Program-made: the position numbers and the translations under genes | Origin: Clostridia bacterium | GTDB lineage: Bacteria; Bacillota; Clostridia; TANB77; CAG-508 | Direction of reading: 5' to 3' | DNA length: 64,000 nucleotides | Assembly (NCBI GenBank): GCA_900759015.1 | Contig: CAAEUE010000002.1 | Span: forward strand, 124,001-188,000 | The notes under the pieces: model-generated | The model's database searches: none | Told to the model about the DNA's origin: nothing | Seen by the model: the letters and a program-made list of their open reading frames with translations, nothing else | Shown here: piece by piece, positions 26,010 to 35,294 of the stretch | Layout of the letters: each line of letters begins with the position of its first letter | How positions within the stretch are numbered: the stretch's first letter is position 1

Positions 26010-28335
26010 TGTTTTCCTCCTTCTTTACATTTTTTAGTTTTAGATTATATTCTTTTACATGTATTTCATAATTTTTATATTCAAATCTTTCTATTTTTTT
26101 ATTCATTCTAAAAAATGAATCTTGTTTCTTTAGAAAATCAAATTTAGAATTATCAATTAAAACTAAATCGTTTAACTCCATACCTTCTGGAAGTGTTTTA
26201 TTATAATTGTCATAATAAATTGTATTAGTCAAAAATACAAGTGGCATTCCTTTTTTTATATTTATTCTACAAATATGCTCATCAGTACTTTCTATATCAT
26301 TAATCGCCTCTTCTGGATTTACATGATATATTTCAAATGAATTTTTATCAATATTCTCTTCGGCAACATATAATGATAAATTCATTGGCGCTTTTATTTG
26401 AGCTAACGCTTTTTCTATATCTTTTACTATTGACTTTAATTTTTCAATAAATCTATCTAAAGATGTATTTTTATTTACATCTATTACTCTATACATATTT
26501 TTCTCAATTTCTCTATGTTTTCTTCCAGCCAATACTCTAATTTTAGTTTTATCTTCTGATAAGCCTCCAAAAATATCATATTCTTCTTTTGGAAATAAAG
26601 AACTAACAATTGTGGTTTTCTCTTTTATATCATTAAGTTCTTGTTCTATTAACTGTAATTCTTTCTCATCTAAATCTTCTTTATCTTTTAGCATGTTTAT
26701 AAATTCTAATATTTCTGTAGTAACTAAAAATATACTGTCACACTCTTTTTTAGATAATTTTTTTCTTATAATTTTATCCATATCTTTACCTAGATCTTCT
26801 AAATCTTCTGTATAATCAAATGTCTTTTCTAAATTTGTAACAGATATTTCTTCATCAGTATCTATTTCTGATAAAATTAAATTATTGTCTTTATTAGTAA
26901 ATTTCCAAAAATCAAAAATGCTTTTATTATGTTCGTCTATCTCTTTTAAATATAGTGTAGCATTTTTTATTTTGCTTTCTAAAACTTTTATTTTATTTTC
27001 TAATGCTCGTACATCCATTTCGTCATTTTTTAATTTTTTATCTTGTCTTTCAAACGCATTAATTAACAAAACTAAATCTTCTATAGTAAAAAACTCTTTT
27101 GTTCTGTCTATACCGTCATCTTCCTTAAAAATCTTCTTTTCCTCTTTTTCTTCTTCTTGTTCTTTAACTTCTTTATCTGGATTTTCTTTTACTTTTCCTT
27201 TTAACTTTTTCTTGTTTTGCATAAAGAATCTAATCTTCCCAAAAAAGCTACGCTTACAATCTAAATATATAGAAATCTCTTTTTCTTTATTTTGGAATTC
27301 TTTTACTTTACTTTTCTCTTTAATAGATAGCTCTTGTTTTTGTTTTTCACATTTATTTAAATTTTCTACAATCTCATCAATTTCATTGTCTGTTTTATAA
27401 AATTCTGTTTTAATAAAATTTGTTAAATTCTCATATTCTATTATATTTCCATTACATAAAAACTCTAAACTTCCATCTTTTTTTATTCGTGGTTCGAATG
27501 TATATTTACCATTTGTTTCCGTTTGTAAAATAAACAATGCTTTAATTAATTTAAAAAATTTGATTGCCTCTTCTTCATTTTTTATTACAATCTTATAATG
27601 GCTATTAATCTTTTCATAACAAACTGTGTTACCTATAATGTATACGTTCATAATACCATTTTTATCATATACTTCATAAATAAATGGCCAGTCTTTTGTA
27701 AATAACCATATATAATTTTCTGTATCTGTAATTTCATTTCTTGTTAATAAATCACCAGAATATTCGGTATTGCATACTGGTACATAAATATATATATCTT
27801 TATTTTCATTATATGCTTCTATTTGTTTTTTTAGTAAATAAAAAAATGCCTCAAATTCTTCATCCTCTAAAGTTACCATCATAAAGTATTGTTTTGTTAT
27901 ATCAGAATAATAAATTTGCCAAAGATAATTTTCGCTATATTTTACTTCAAATGGAATTTGTTCATTTAATTGCTCTTGTTCTTTATCTATTCTTTCCATT
28001 TCTTGTAAATTTATTTTATCTATCATTTTTAAAAATATACTATGTCTAACTATGTCGTCTTCTGATTCTAATTTTAAATAATCATATAATGGATTACATT
28101 CTTCATACTTTTTAGAAAGTAAATCCATTTTGTTTCTTGGAGTTATATATATTTGTATATCTCTTATATTTAAATATTTATATACCCTACTTTTATTTTC
28201 ATTAAATCCTCTAATTGGTCTAAATTCAAGAGGTTTATAGTTTTTTATAAATTCTGGTATATTATTTAAGTCTAATCCTATATATTCTAAGTTACTTTGT
28301 ATTTTTATTTTTTCATCACTTGTAAGATCATTCAT
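25999..28335 (-). CDS. Large coiled-coil protein, unknown function
   Basis: I do not recognise this soluble protein of about 778 residues. The N-terminal half is mixed alpha/beta (a YNENKDIYIYVPVCN stretch near 195). The centre (about 330-500) is highly charged and predicted to form coiled coils, including a run of Lys and Glu near 390-405. The C-terminal part is again globular. The start at 28335 follows GGAGGG by 6 bases; a GTG four codons upstream is less likely. It overlaps deoB by 11 bases and is therefore cotranslated with it, yet nothing suggests a role in nucleoside metabolism. Confidence 0.6.
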   Translation of the reverse strand: MNDLTSDEKIKIQSNLEYIGLDLNNIPEFIKNYKPLEFRPIRGFNENKSRVYKYLNIRDIQIYITPRNKMDLLSKKYEECNPLYDYLKLESEDDIVRHSIFLKMIDKINLQEMERIDKEQEQLNEQIPFEVKYSENYLWQIYYSDITKQYFMMVTLEDEEFEAFFYLLKKQIEAYNENKDIYIYVPVCNTEYSGDLLTRNEITDTENYIWLFTKDWPFIYEVYDKNGIMNVYIIGNTVCYEKINSHYKIVIKNEEEAIKFFKLIKALFILQTETNGKYTFEPRIKKDGSLEFLCNGNIIEYENLTNFIKTEFYKTDNEIDEIVENLNKCEKQKQELSIKEKSKVKEFQNKEKEISIYLDCKRSFFGKIRFFMQNKKKLKGKVKENPDKEVKEQEEEKEEKKIFKEDDGIDRTKEFFTIEDLVLLINAFERQDKKLKNDEMDVRALENKIKVLESKIKNATLYLKEIDEHNKSIFDFWKFTNKDNNLILSEIDTDEEISVTNLEKTFDYTEDLEDLGKDMDKIIRKKLSKKECDSIFLVTTEILEFINMLKDKEDLDEKELQLIEQELNDIKEKTTIVSSLFPKEEYDIFGGLSEDKTKIRVLAGRKHREIEKNMYRVIDVNKNTSLDRFIEKLKSIVKDIEKALAQIKAPMNLSLYVAEENIDKNSFEIYHVNPEEAINDIESTDEHICRINIKKGMPLVFLTNTIYYDNYNKTLPEGMELNDLVLIDNSKFDFLKKQDSFFRMNKKIERFEYKNYEIHVKEYNLKLKNVKKEENNDK

Positions 28336-28387
28336 AATACCCTCCACACTTCTTCATGTTTATTAGTATAACATAATATATTTTAAA

Positions 28388-28418
28388 ATGCCACCTAATG
28401 TTGTACATCGGTGGCATT
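28388..28418 (-). terminator. Intrinsic terminator after xerD
   Basis: AATGCCACC pairs perfectly with GGTGGCATT, followed by TTAAAATATATT on the minus strand. Confidence 0.7.
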
Positions 28419-28469
28419 AAATTTTAATATTTAAATTAAATTGTATTATATATAAATTAGATATTTTTT

Positions 28470-29351
28470 TTAAGCTCTTGGATGAGCTTTTTTATAAATA
28501 TTTTTTAACCCTTCATCTTGAAATTGCATATATACTTGTGTTGAAGAAATATCTGAATGCCCAAGCATTACTTGAATTGCTTTTAAATCTGCTCCATTTT
28601 GTAATAAATGAGTTGCAAAAGAATGTCTTAACACATGTGGTGTAATATCTTTATCTATATGAGCTTGTTCTTTGTAAAATTTTACGATTTTCCAAAATCC
28701 TTGTCTTGTTAATCTTTTTCCATTTATATTTACAAATAAAGATTTTTCATCTTCACTTTTAATTAAATATGGTCTGGCTTTTTTTATGTATTCCTTCAAA
28801 GCGTTAATAGAAATTGCTCCTAATGGTATATTTCTTTGTTTACTAGCATTAGTGCAAGAAACATAACCTTCTTTTAAATTAAGATCATCTATATTTAAAT
28901 TAATTATTTCTGTTACTCTCATACCTGTTGCATAAGCAAATTCTAACATTGCTTTATCTCTAATTCCTTTTAAATCTACTGCTTTAGGTTGCTCTAATAA
29001 TAATTCCACTTCTTTAGAAGTTAAAACATTTGGAATCCTTTTTTCTACTTTTGGAGATTGTATTCCCTCTGTTGGATCTTCTTTTATTTTTTTAGTTCTT
29101 ACTAAATATTGATAAAAAGATCTTATTGATGCTAAATTTCTAGATATTGTTGAAGTTTTTTTACCAATATTTTTTAAGTTTTCAAGATATTTTTTTATAT
29201 CCTCTTTTGTAACTTTTAAATATTGTAAATTTTCTTCATTTATATATGATTCATATTGGGTAATATCCCTTTTATATGATTGTAGTGTGTTATCTGATAA
29301 TTTTTTATCTTTTTGTAAAAATTCTAAAAAAAGTTTAATCTTCTTTTCCAT
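28470..29351 (-). CDS. xerD: XerC/XerD-type tyrosine recombinase
   Basis: The 293-residue protein has an N-terminal SAM-like core-binding domain (about 1-85) and the tyrosine recombinase catalytic domain. The catalytic residues are visible: arginine in ATGMRVTE near 147, lysine in ASKQRNIP, HVLRHSFATHLL near 240, histidine in LGHSDISSTQVY near 265, and the nucleophile tyrosine in STQVYMQ. XerD-type enzymes resolve chromosome dimers at dif and have no attached mobile element here. It lies near spoIIM, as in other Clostridia, which supports xerD over an integrase. Confidence 0.9.
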   Translation of the reverse strand: MEKKIKLFLEFLQKDKKLSDNTLQSYKRDITQYESYINEENLQYLKVTKEDIKKYLENLKNIGKKTSTISRNLASIRSFYQYLVRTKKIKEDPTEGIQSPKVEKRIPNVLTSKEVELLLEQPKAVDLKGIRDKAMLEFAYATGMRVTEIINLNIDDLNLKEGYVSCTNASKQRNIPLGAISINALKEYIKKARPYLIKSEDEKSLFVNINGKRLTRQGFWKIVKFYKEQAHIDKDITPHVLRHSFATHLLQNGADLKAIQVMLGHSDISSTQVYMQFQDEGLKNIYKKAHPRA

Positions 29352-29461
29352 GCTACTATCTCCTCTACTGCTTTTTTAGTTCATGTACATATATTATTTA
29401 CATAAACTATATATGTTATATCAAAGATATTTGAAATTGTAAATATCTTTTTGGCAATTAA

Positions 29462-30112
29462 TTAAATATATTTTATTATAAAAGTTAGTAAATTAGTTGA
29501 AATATATACTTCTACTAAAGAGGATAACATAAAAAATAGTCCAGAAATTATAGATAATATCGAATGCTTAATAATTCCTAATTTTATATTTTCCTTTGTT
29601 CTATTTTTCATAATTGCATAACATAATTTGGTGCTACTTACTGCTATAAAAAATAATGCAGGAATAAATATAATATTCTGGAACAGTATACTAGTTAAGC
29701 AAAAAATCACTCCTTTTCCAGTTCCTAATGTAATTATTGCACTAGAAATTGTATAGCCTATGCATAATCCTTTATACAAGACAAAAAAATATATTAGTGG
29801 TAATCCAATAACGGTAGATCCTACAAACCATAATATTATTCCCATTAATATATTTTCTTTTATTGATACTTTTACTAATTCTTGTTTATCTATTGAATTA
29901 TTATTTTTTAATGTAGTAACAAAATTATTAATATATTCGCTAACTTCATTTTTTTGAATATTATCAGAATTATTTATTATAAACACTCCAAATACTATTC
30001 CTATCAATAAAAAAATTAGTAATAGTATATATATCTTTTTATTTTCTTGTAAATTTTTTAAAATTATTTCTAAATATATTCTGTTCCTATTCTTTTTCAT
30101 TTTATCCTCCAT
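29462..30112 (-). CDS. spoIIM: Stage II sporulation protein M
   Basis: A 216-residue membrane protein with about five hydrophobic segments and the SpoIIM features: an N-terminal LIGIVFGVFIINN segment, GIILWFVGSTVIGLPLIYFFVLYKGLCIGYTI in the middle, and FQNIIFIPALF. SpoIIM joins SpoIID and SpoIIP in the engulfment complex that remodels peptidoglycan around the forespore. Expression is normally mother-cell specific under sigma E. The neighbouring xerD gene and the cotJ genes show that the organism makes spores. Confidence 0.9.
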   Translation of the reverse strand: MEDKMKKNRNRIYLEIILKNLQENKKIYILLLIFLLIGIVFGVFIINNSDNIQKNEVSEYINNFVTTLKNNNSIDKQELVKVSIKENILMGIILWFVGSTVIGLPLIYFFVLYKGLCIGYTISSAIITLGTGKGVIFCLTSILFQNIIFIPALFFIAVSSTKLCYAIMKNRTKENIKLGIIKHSILSIISGLFFMLSSLVEVYISTNLLTFIIKYI

Positions 30113-30158
30113 AGAATTATTTATACATAATATCTATGTAATAAAATGATTTTTAGAA

Positions 30159-31364
30159 CTAATTATCTATTGTTTTTGTGGAAACTTTTCCATAATTTCC
30201 TCCCCCGCCAGATTCTATTTGTAGCTTACCTTTTCTAGATTCATCTATTATGGTAGCTAATTTAGTTCCAACAACTGCTTCTATATCATCAAATGATAAT
30301 TTATGTAATATATTCATCTCTGTTCCAAAATTATCTAATAATTTTTCTATCGTTTTATTTCCTAATCCTGGAACAAAACCTAATGGAGTTTGATATATAT
30401 ATTCTGGTCTAGATTTTGGACTTACAGATTCTTTTTTATCTTTTATTAATTCAATCCTATCAAAAACTCCAAATGTAACTTTATTACTTCCACAATAAGG
30501 GCATACCTCTACTGGTTCTTTAGTTTGAATTGTGGAATTACAAGCGTCACAATATGTTCTATGATATTTACCAAGTTTTGGATCTAATCCATAATTTGCA
30601 ACAATTTTTCTTCCATCTTCATTTTTTAATGCCTTCACCAATTCTTTAAAAGATATATCCTCCATTTGTACCTTATTATATTCTCTTGCTATTTTTGGTA
30701 AAGAATGCGCATCAGAATTTGTAACAAATGTTTTATCTTCTAATTCTGAAATCATATCTGCTAAATAAGTATCAGAACTTAATCCTAGTTCTATCGCAAA
30801 AATTTTATCATATTTTTCTTTAAATATATCTTTTAATCTGTCTGTACAATTTCCATAATAACTTTTAAAAGGAGTAAAAGCATGTGCTGGTATTAATATT
30901 CCATTGTATTTTTCTACTATATCTATTAACTCATATCCAGATAAATCTGATCTTTGTGTACTTAATGTTATATTTTTTATATGCTTACTCATTTCTTCTG
31001 AATATGCTTTTATATCTTTTAAATGTGGAAAATAACATAAATTATGTGCAGCACCTTTTTTACCATTTCTTCCTTTTTCTGAAGTTTCTGTTTCACTACC
31101 TAGAATTATACATACTTTATCTTTGTATATAATTCCTCCATCTTCAAGCTCGTAGGCATCTCCTGTCTTCAAAAATTCTTCAATATCTTGAATTACATAT
31201 GGTGATGCACAATCTATAATTCCTACAATATTTATTCCTTTTCTTTCTTCACATTCTTTTGCAATATTTGCAAAATTTAAGCTTTTAGCTGCTGTTATTT
31301 TTATTGGCTTGTTATTTTCAGCTCTTCCTATGTGTACATGCAAATCTGCAAAAAATTCATTCAT
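30159..31364 (-). CDS. Endonuclease Q-like PHP-family protein
   Basis: The 401-residue protein starts FADLHVHIGRAENNKPI, a PHP metal motif (HxH), with further ligands in GSETETSEKG, LIPAHAFTP and VTNSDAHSLP. A four-cysteine zinc ribbon (YCDACNST...VCPYCGSN, near 280-305) and a C-terminal helix-hairpin-helix (LGNKTIEKLL) complete the endonuclease Q family layout. Archaeal EndoQ cuts 5' of deaminated bases such as uracil and hypoxanthine, so DNA repair is the likely role. The bacterial members are less studied. It is 2 bases downstream of 31367-32191 and probably cotranslated. Confidence 0.85.
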   Translation of the reverse strand: MNEFFADLHVHIGRAENNKPIKITAAKSLNFANIAKECEERKGINIVGIIDCASPYVIQDIEEFLKTGDAYELEDGGIIYKDKVCIILGSETETSEKGRNGKKGAAHNLCYFPHLKDIKAYSEEMSKHIKNITLSTQRSDLSGYELIDIVEKYNGILIPAHAFTPFKSYYGNCTDRLKDIFKEKYDKIFAIELGLSSDTYLADMISELEDKTFVTNSDAHSLPKIAREYNKVQMEDISFKELVKALKNEDGRKIVANYGLDPKLGKYHRTYCDACNSTIQTKEPVEVCPYCGSNKVTFGVFDRIELIKDKKESVSPKSRPEYIYQTPLGFVPGLGNKTIEKLLDNFGTEMNILHKLSFDDIEAVVGTKLATIIDESRKGKLQIESGGGGNYGKVSTKTIDN

Positions 31365-31366
31365 TT

Positions 31367-32191
31367 TTATTCCTCCCCACTAATATTTAACAAGTCAGAG
31401 AATTTATGTTCTTCATCTATTTGTTTTGCTAATTCGTGTTTTATTCTTCTATCTGCATTTATTTCTTGCCTATTATCTCTTATTCCATTTTTATTAACTT
31501 GTAATTTTTTACCTTCTATGTATAATTTTTTTGCAGTAGTTCTATAATCTATTGCAGCGTTAATTCCTTGTGCAATACGATATTTAGGAATAGAATTTAT
31601 CTTTGTTTGCCATCTCGTTATTATTTTACTCTTATCTAACCCAAGAGTTTCTAAATTCTCAAATTCCATAACAAATTCTTTAAAATCTTGCAAATAGACA
31701 TTTTCAAAACCTTTTAAATTCTCATTTTCTAATACAAATAATGCTTCTATTGGATTAAAAGCTCTTCTATCATCCCTATCTAAAAGCATTCCAAAATTAT
31801 CTATTAATTCTAATATGTCTCCCTCTTTATCTCGTGGTGTAATATTAGCAATTCTATTAGTTTCTTCACATATTCTACAAAATCTTTCATCAAAACCTAA
31901 TTCTTCAAGATATTTAGCACCCTCATGTAAATATGTTCTTCTTTTTTCTTCTGTAAATGAAATTACACTTTTTTTGCATGCATATAATAAACATGCTGTT
32001 AATACTAAATTATGATCAACATCTGGTTTAGAGTGTTCTAAATACATTCTGCATATCTCTGTTTTAAATATTACTGTAGTATCAAAAAAACAATTGTGTT
32101 TTTTCTTAAAATATAATAATATTTTCATTTTTTCAGATAATTTTCTTTCATTTAGCATCATATCTGCAAAGCTTTCACTATACATATTCAT
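31367..32191 (-). CDS. HD-like helical protein, unknown
   Basis: The 274-residue all-helical protein resembles a degraded HD-domain: DHNLVLTACLLYACKK near 78, HEGAKYLEELGF near 108, and a later LLDRDDRRAFNPIEAL region. The canonical histidine-aspartate pair is not clearly present, so phosphohydrolase activity is doubtful. It lies two bases upstream of the endonuclease Q-like gene and is presumably coexpressed, which could link it to DNA repair. This is an inference from position only. Confidence 0.6.
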   Translation of the reverse strand: MNMYSESFADMMLNERKLSEKMKILLYFKKKHNCFFDTTVIFKTEICRMYLEHSKPDVDHNLVLTACLLYACKKSVISFTEEKRRTYLHEGAKYLEELGFDERFCRICEETNRIANITPRDKEGDILELIDNFGMLLDRDDRRAFNPIEALFVLENENLKGFENVYLQDFKEFVMEFENLETLGLDKSKIITRWQTKINSIPKYRIAQGINAAIDYRTTAKKLYIEGKKLQVNKNGIRDNRQEINADRRIKHELAKQIDEEHKFSDLLNISGEE

Positions 32192-32282
32192 TACTCCTCT
32201 TATATGACATTTTTTTTAATTATATGTCATTGTATTTTTCTTTTCAATAAAATAACCAAAATGTAATATTTTTGTAATAGAA

Positions 32283-32332
32283 AAAAGTACATTATAAATG
32301 CTACAATAAGTTTTACATTTATAGTGTACTTT
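32283..32332 (-). terminator. Intrinsic terminator after 32346-33230
   Basis: AAAGTACA-TATAAATG pairs with CATTTATA-TGTACTTT with one mismatch, with T-rich sequence on the minus strand. Confidence 0.65.
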
Positions 32333-32345
32333 CGAATCGTTAAAG

Positions 32346-33230
32346 TTAATTTTTTGGTATTCCATCTTGCAACTTATGATCTTTATAAAATTCTTCATTA
32401 TCTTTTAAGAAGTAATTATAAATTATTCCATTCCCATTGTTTTGATCCCATGTTACATCTATGTTATACCATTTTCCATCTAAATTAACTATATTCCAAA
32501 TATGATTACTAATTTTATCCTCTTCATTACTAACATCATTAGATGCAATACATTCTATTTCTAAATTATCCATAATAAATTTAAAGCCATATGCATATCC
32601 AGCACATACAGAATCTCCTGTATCAAATATAGATACTAAAGATTGAAAACTATTTTCTTGTTCTTTGGTATATTCATTATATTGTGATATTTCTATTAAT
32701 TTATCATGAACATATTTTATTTTGTCATAATTAGTTGATTTTATTTTAGCCTCTTCTATAATTGCATTATATCTTGGTTCTATGCGTGCTTTAACATCTT
32801 TAGCTTCTTCTTCTGTATATGAATAATGTAATTGTATTATTTTATTTGTATTAACATAATTATTAAATGTTCTTATTGTTGAATACGAGTCAATCCAAAA
32901 TATTTCTGGATGATCTAACACAATTGCATCAAATACTTTATCAAAATCTTCAGTACTTATTTTCTTAACTTTTGTACCAAATTGTTCTTTAAATTGAAGA
33001 TACGCTTCTTTTATTTCTTCATATAGAACCTTTTGTTCATCTGTTAAGGTAGTTTTCCAATATTCAAATACATTCTTACCAGTATAAATCGGATAATCAG
33101 CTTCGTTTTGTAATGCTACTACCATATCCTCAGAACTTACTCTCATATATATAAAGAACATATAAATTGTTGACATTATACAAGCTATTAAAAAAACATT
33201 ACTTAATATATCAGAAAATTTTTTTCTCAT
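32346..33230 (-). CDS. Membrane-anchored transglutaminase-like protein
   Basis: The 294-residue protein has an N-terminal membrane segment (about 8-27) and a C-terminal transglutaminase-like cysteine fold. The triad is visible as the cysteine in DSVCAGYAYGF near 212, the histidine in NHIWNIV near 244, and the aspartate in WYNIDVTWD near 260. Such extracytoplasmic domains often act as peptidases or cross-linkers of wall-associated proteins. The substrate is unknown. The gene stands alone and ends in a terminator. Confidence 0.85.
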   Translation of the reverse strand: MRKKFSDILSNVFLIACIMSTIYMFFIYMRVSSEDMVVALQNEADYPIYTGKNVFEYWKTTLTDEQKVLYEEIKEAYLQFKEQFGTKVKKISTEDFDKVFDAIVLDHPEIFWIDSYSTIRTFNNYVNTNKIIQLHYSYTEEEAKDVKARIEPRYNAIIEEAKIKSTNYDKIKYVHDKLIEISQYNEYTKEQENSFQSLVSIFDTGDSVCAGYAYGFKFIMDNLEIECIASNDVSNEEDKISNHIWNIVNLDGKWYNIDVTWDQNNGNGIIYNYFLKDNEEFYKDHKLQDGIPKN

Positions 33231-33333
33231 TTTTCCTCCAGTTTATTTTAGAAACTATTTTATTATTTTACTTTAGTTATATCTTTCCAAATTAAATAAA
33301 GACTTTAGATGGTATATTAATTTTTGTGATAAA

Positions 33334-33380
33334 ATTATAGTCCACTAAACGATTTTTTAATTTCGCTAGTGGACTATAAT
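33334..33380 (-). terminator. Intrinsic terminator after coaE
   Basis: ATTATAGTCCACTA pairs with TAGTGGACTATAAT around an AT-rich loop. It directly abuts the coaE stop codon. Confidence 0.65.
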
Positions 33381-33956
33381 TTATATATTTATATTTTTTA
33401 ATTGTTTTTCTATGTCTTTTATATCTCCTTTATTATGTATAATATAATCTGCATTTTCTATATAAAATTCGTCCGTATTTTGCATATTTAGTCTTTTTTC
33501 TGCCTCATCTGCTTTTATATTATCTCTCTTCATTATTCTTTCTATTTGTACTTTTCTTTCTGCTATAACAGCAATTACAAAATCACAAACTTGATCTAAA
33601 TTGCTTTCAAATAATAAAGGAGCATTTACAACAATTATTTTCTTCTTTATTTTATTAATTCTTTTCTTAATTTCATCTACAACATAAATAAAGGTAAGCT
33701 TATTTAATTCTTCCCTTTTTTTGTCGTCTTCATATATAATACTTGCTAATTTTTTTCTATTTAATTCACCTTTTCTATCTACTATTCCAGAACCAAAACT
33801 TTCAACTATTGATTGTAAGTACATTGTTCCTTTTTTAGATAACTCTCTAGCAATTTTATCTGCATCTACTATTTCTGCATTATATTTATTTTCTAGAATT
33901 TCACATAAAGTATCTTTCCCTGCTCCGGAACTTCCTGTTACTCCTATTATTTTCAT
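33381..33956 (-). CDS. coaE: Dephospho-CoA kinase
   Basis: CoaE phosphorylates the 3' hydroxyl of dephospho-CoA in the last step of coenzyme A synthesis. The 191-residue protein begins MKIIGVTGSSGAGKDT, with the P-loop at residues 7-15, and has the DADKIARELSKKG motif near 32 and NAPLLFE near 108. The start at 33956 was chosen because GGGAGGT stands 8 bases upstream and the P-loop then lies at the normal distance from the N-terminus. The longer frame adds 22 unsupported residues. Confidence 0.95.
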   Translation of the reverse strand: MKIIGVTGSSGAGKDTLCEILENKYNAEIVDADKIARELSKKGTMYLQSIVESFGSGIVDRKGELNRKKLASIIYEDDKKREELNKLTFIYVVDEIKKRINKIKKKIIVVNAPLLFESNLDQVCDFVIAVIAERKVQIERIMKRDNIKADEAEKRLNMQNTDEFYIENADYIIHNKGDIKDIEKQLKNINI

Positions 33957-34044
33957 ACGCCTACCTCCCACGTTTCTATTATACCATATTTTGCATAAAT
34001 AAACAATATTTAGGGTAAACATAACACCTGTTTTAACTACAGAA

Positions 34045-34752
34045 TTATTTACATCTTTCTTCTATTTGTGTTTGAATATACTTACTCAATTTAGAGCCCA
34101 TACTAAAATCTGGTTCGAAACATTTATCTATAATTCCTTTAACATTTAATTTTTTATACGTTTCCATTGATTCATTTTTTGTTGCTATAAATACATTCTT
34201 ACCACCTATACTATGAACATATTCAAATGCAAAACTATCTGTTAATCCATCACCAAAATATATAATGTTATTAGTTTCCTGATTATCTTTTTGAACATGC
34301 TTAATGACGTCTACTTTCTTTTTATCTGTTAATAAAATATCTATATCTTTATATATTCCATTCTCTTCATTAAATGTAACTCCATAAACACCATCTACAA
34401 ATTTTCTAATTACTGTTTTATCCACATAATCTTTTATTCCAGAAGTAACAATATAATGTTGTACTCCTGTTGTTTGACTTTGGAAATTTTTAAAATATTC
34501 TATAACTCCATTATTAAATTCTACTTTATCTGCACCTAAACAAACATTTTCTTTAGTTAGTAAAATATTATTATCCAATAATATCTCTATATAACATTTG
34601 TAATAAGCTTCATATAGACCTTCGCTATTGGTTAATTTTTCTGCTATTCTATTCATTAGCTTTTCTTCATTATATCCACATTTTTTTATTATTTCATATT
34701 GTGGTAAAGAATATGGTGTTAGTGTACCATCAAAATCATATATAATTACCAT
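34045..34752 (-). CDS. HAD-superfamily phosphatase
   Basis: The 235-residue protein has the HAD motifs: YDFDGTLTP at residues 5-13 with the nucleophile aspartate, the motif II serine/threonine in IVTSGIKDYV near 118, and motif III/IV in YFGDGLTDSFAFE near 180. The cap is of the small helical C1 type. It resembles phosphoserine-phosphatase-like HADs, but the substrate cannot be fixed. It lies 22 bases from rnhA and 88 bases from coaE on the same strand, so the three may be cotranscribed. Confidence 0.85.
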   Translation of the reverse strand: MVIIYDFDGTLTPYSLPQYEIIKKCGYNEEKLMNRIAEKLTNSEGLYEAYYKCYIEILLDNNILLTKENVCLGADKVEFNNGVIEYFKNFQSQTTGVQHYIVTSGIKDYVDKTVIRKFVDGVYGVTFNEENGIYKDIDILLTDKKKVDVIKHVQKDNQETNNIIYFGDGLTDSFAFEYVHSIGGKNVFIATKNESMETYKKLNVKGIIDKCFEPDFSMGSKLSKYIQTQIEERCK

Positions 34753-34774
34753 TTTACTCCTCTTCTACTACTAA

Positions 34775-35209
34775 CTATAAGTTTTTTATAGCTGTTCTTG
34801 CTAATTCATCACATCTATTATTGTATTCATTATCACTATGTCCTTTTACTTTTATAAATTCAACTTTATGAATTTTTGTAAGTTCATATAACTCTTCCCA
34901 TAATTCCTTATTTTTTACAGGCTCTTTTGATGCATTTTTCCACCCATTCTTTCTCCAATTGTATATCCAGCCTTGGTTAAAACAATTTACAACATATGCA
35001 CTATCACTATATAATTTAACATTGCATGGATATTTTAGCATTTTTAAGGCCTGTATAACTGCTGAAATTTCCATTTCGTTATTCGTTGTATTTAATTTTC
35101 CCCCTGATATTTCTTTTTTATTTCCTTTATACATAAGTACAGCTCCCCATCCTCCAGGGCCTGGATTCCCAGAACAAGCTCCATCTGTATATATTGTTAT
35201 TTCTTCCAT
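34775..35209 (-). CDS. rnhA: Ribonuclease HI
   Basis: RnhA cuts the RNA strand of RNA-DNA hybrids. The 144-residue protein has the full catalytic set: [16 protein letters not shown] (first aspartate), the glutamate in [10 protein letters not shown], the aspartate in [10 protein letters not shown], and the final aspartate in [15 protein letters not shown]. The length is typical. The gene is divergent from tmcAL, with an 85-base gap that holds both promoters. Confidence 0.96.
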   Translation of the reverse strand: MEEITIYTDGACSGNPGPGGWGAVLMYKGNKKEISGGKLNTTNNEMEISAVIQALKMLKYPCNVKLYSDSAYVVNCFNQGWIYNWRKNGWKNASKEPVKNKELWEELYELTKIHKVEFIKVKGHSDNEYNNRCDELARTAIKNL

Positions 35210-35294
35210 TTTCTTCTCCTATATTTGTAATTTTTGCCATTTTATGATATTATATCAATAATTTGTTTATACTACAATATAAGGAGGGATAAAT

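Noticed and set aside
28470..29351. xerD-type recombinase as an integrase of a second mobile element
   Set aside because: Its neighbours spoIIM and deoB are conserved chromosomal genes and no attachment repeats are visible.
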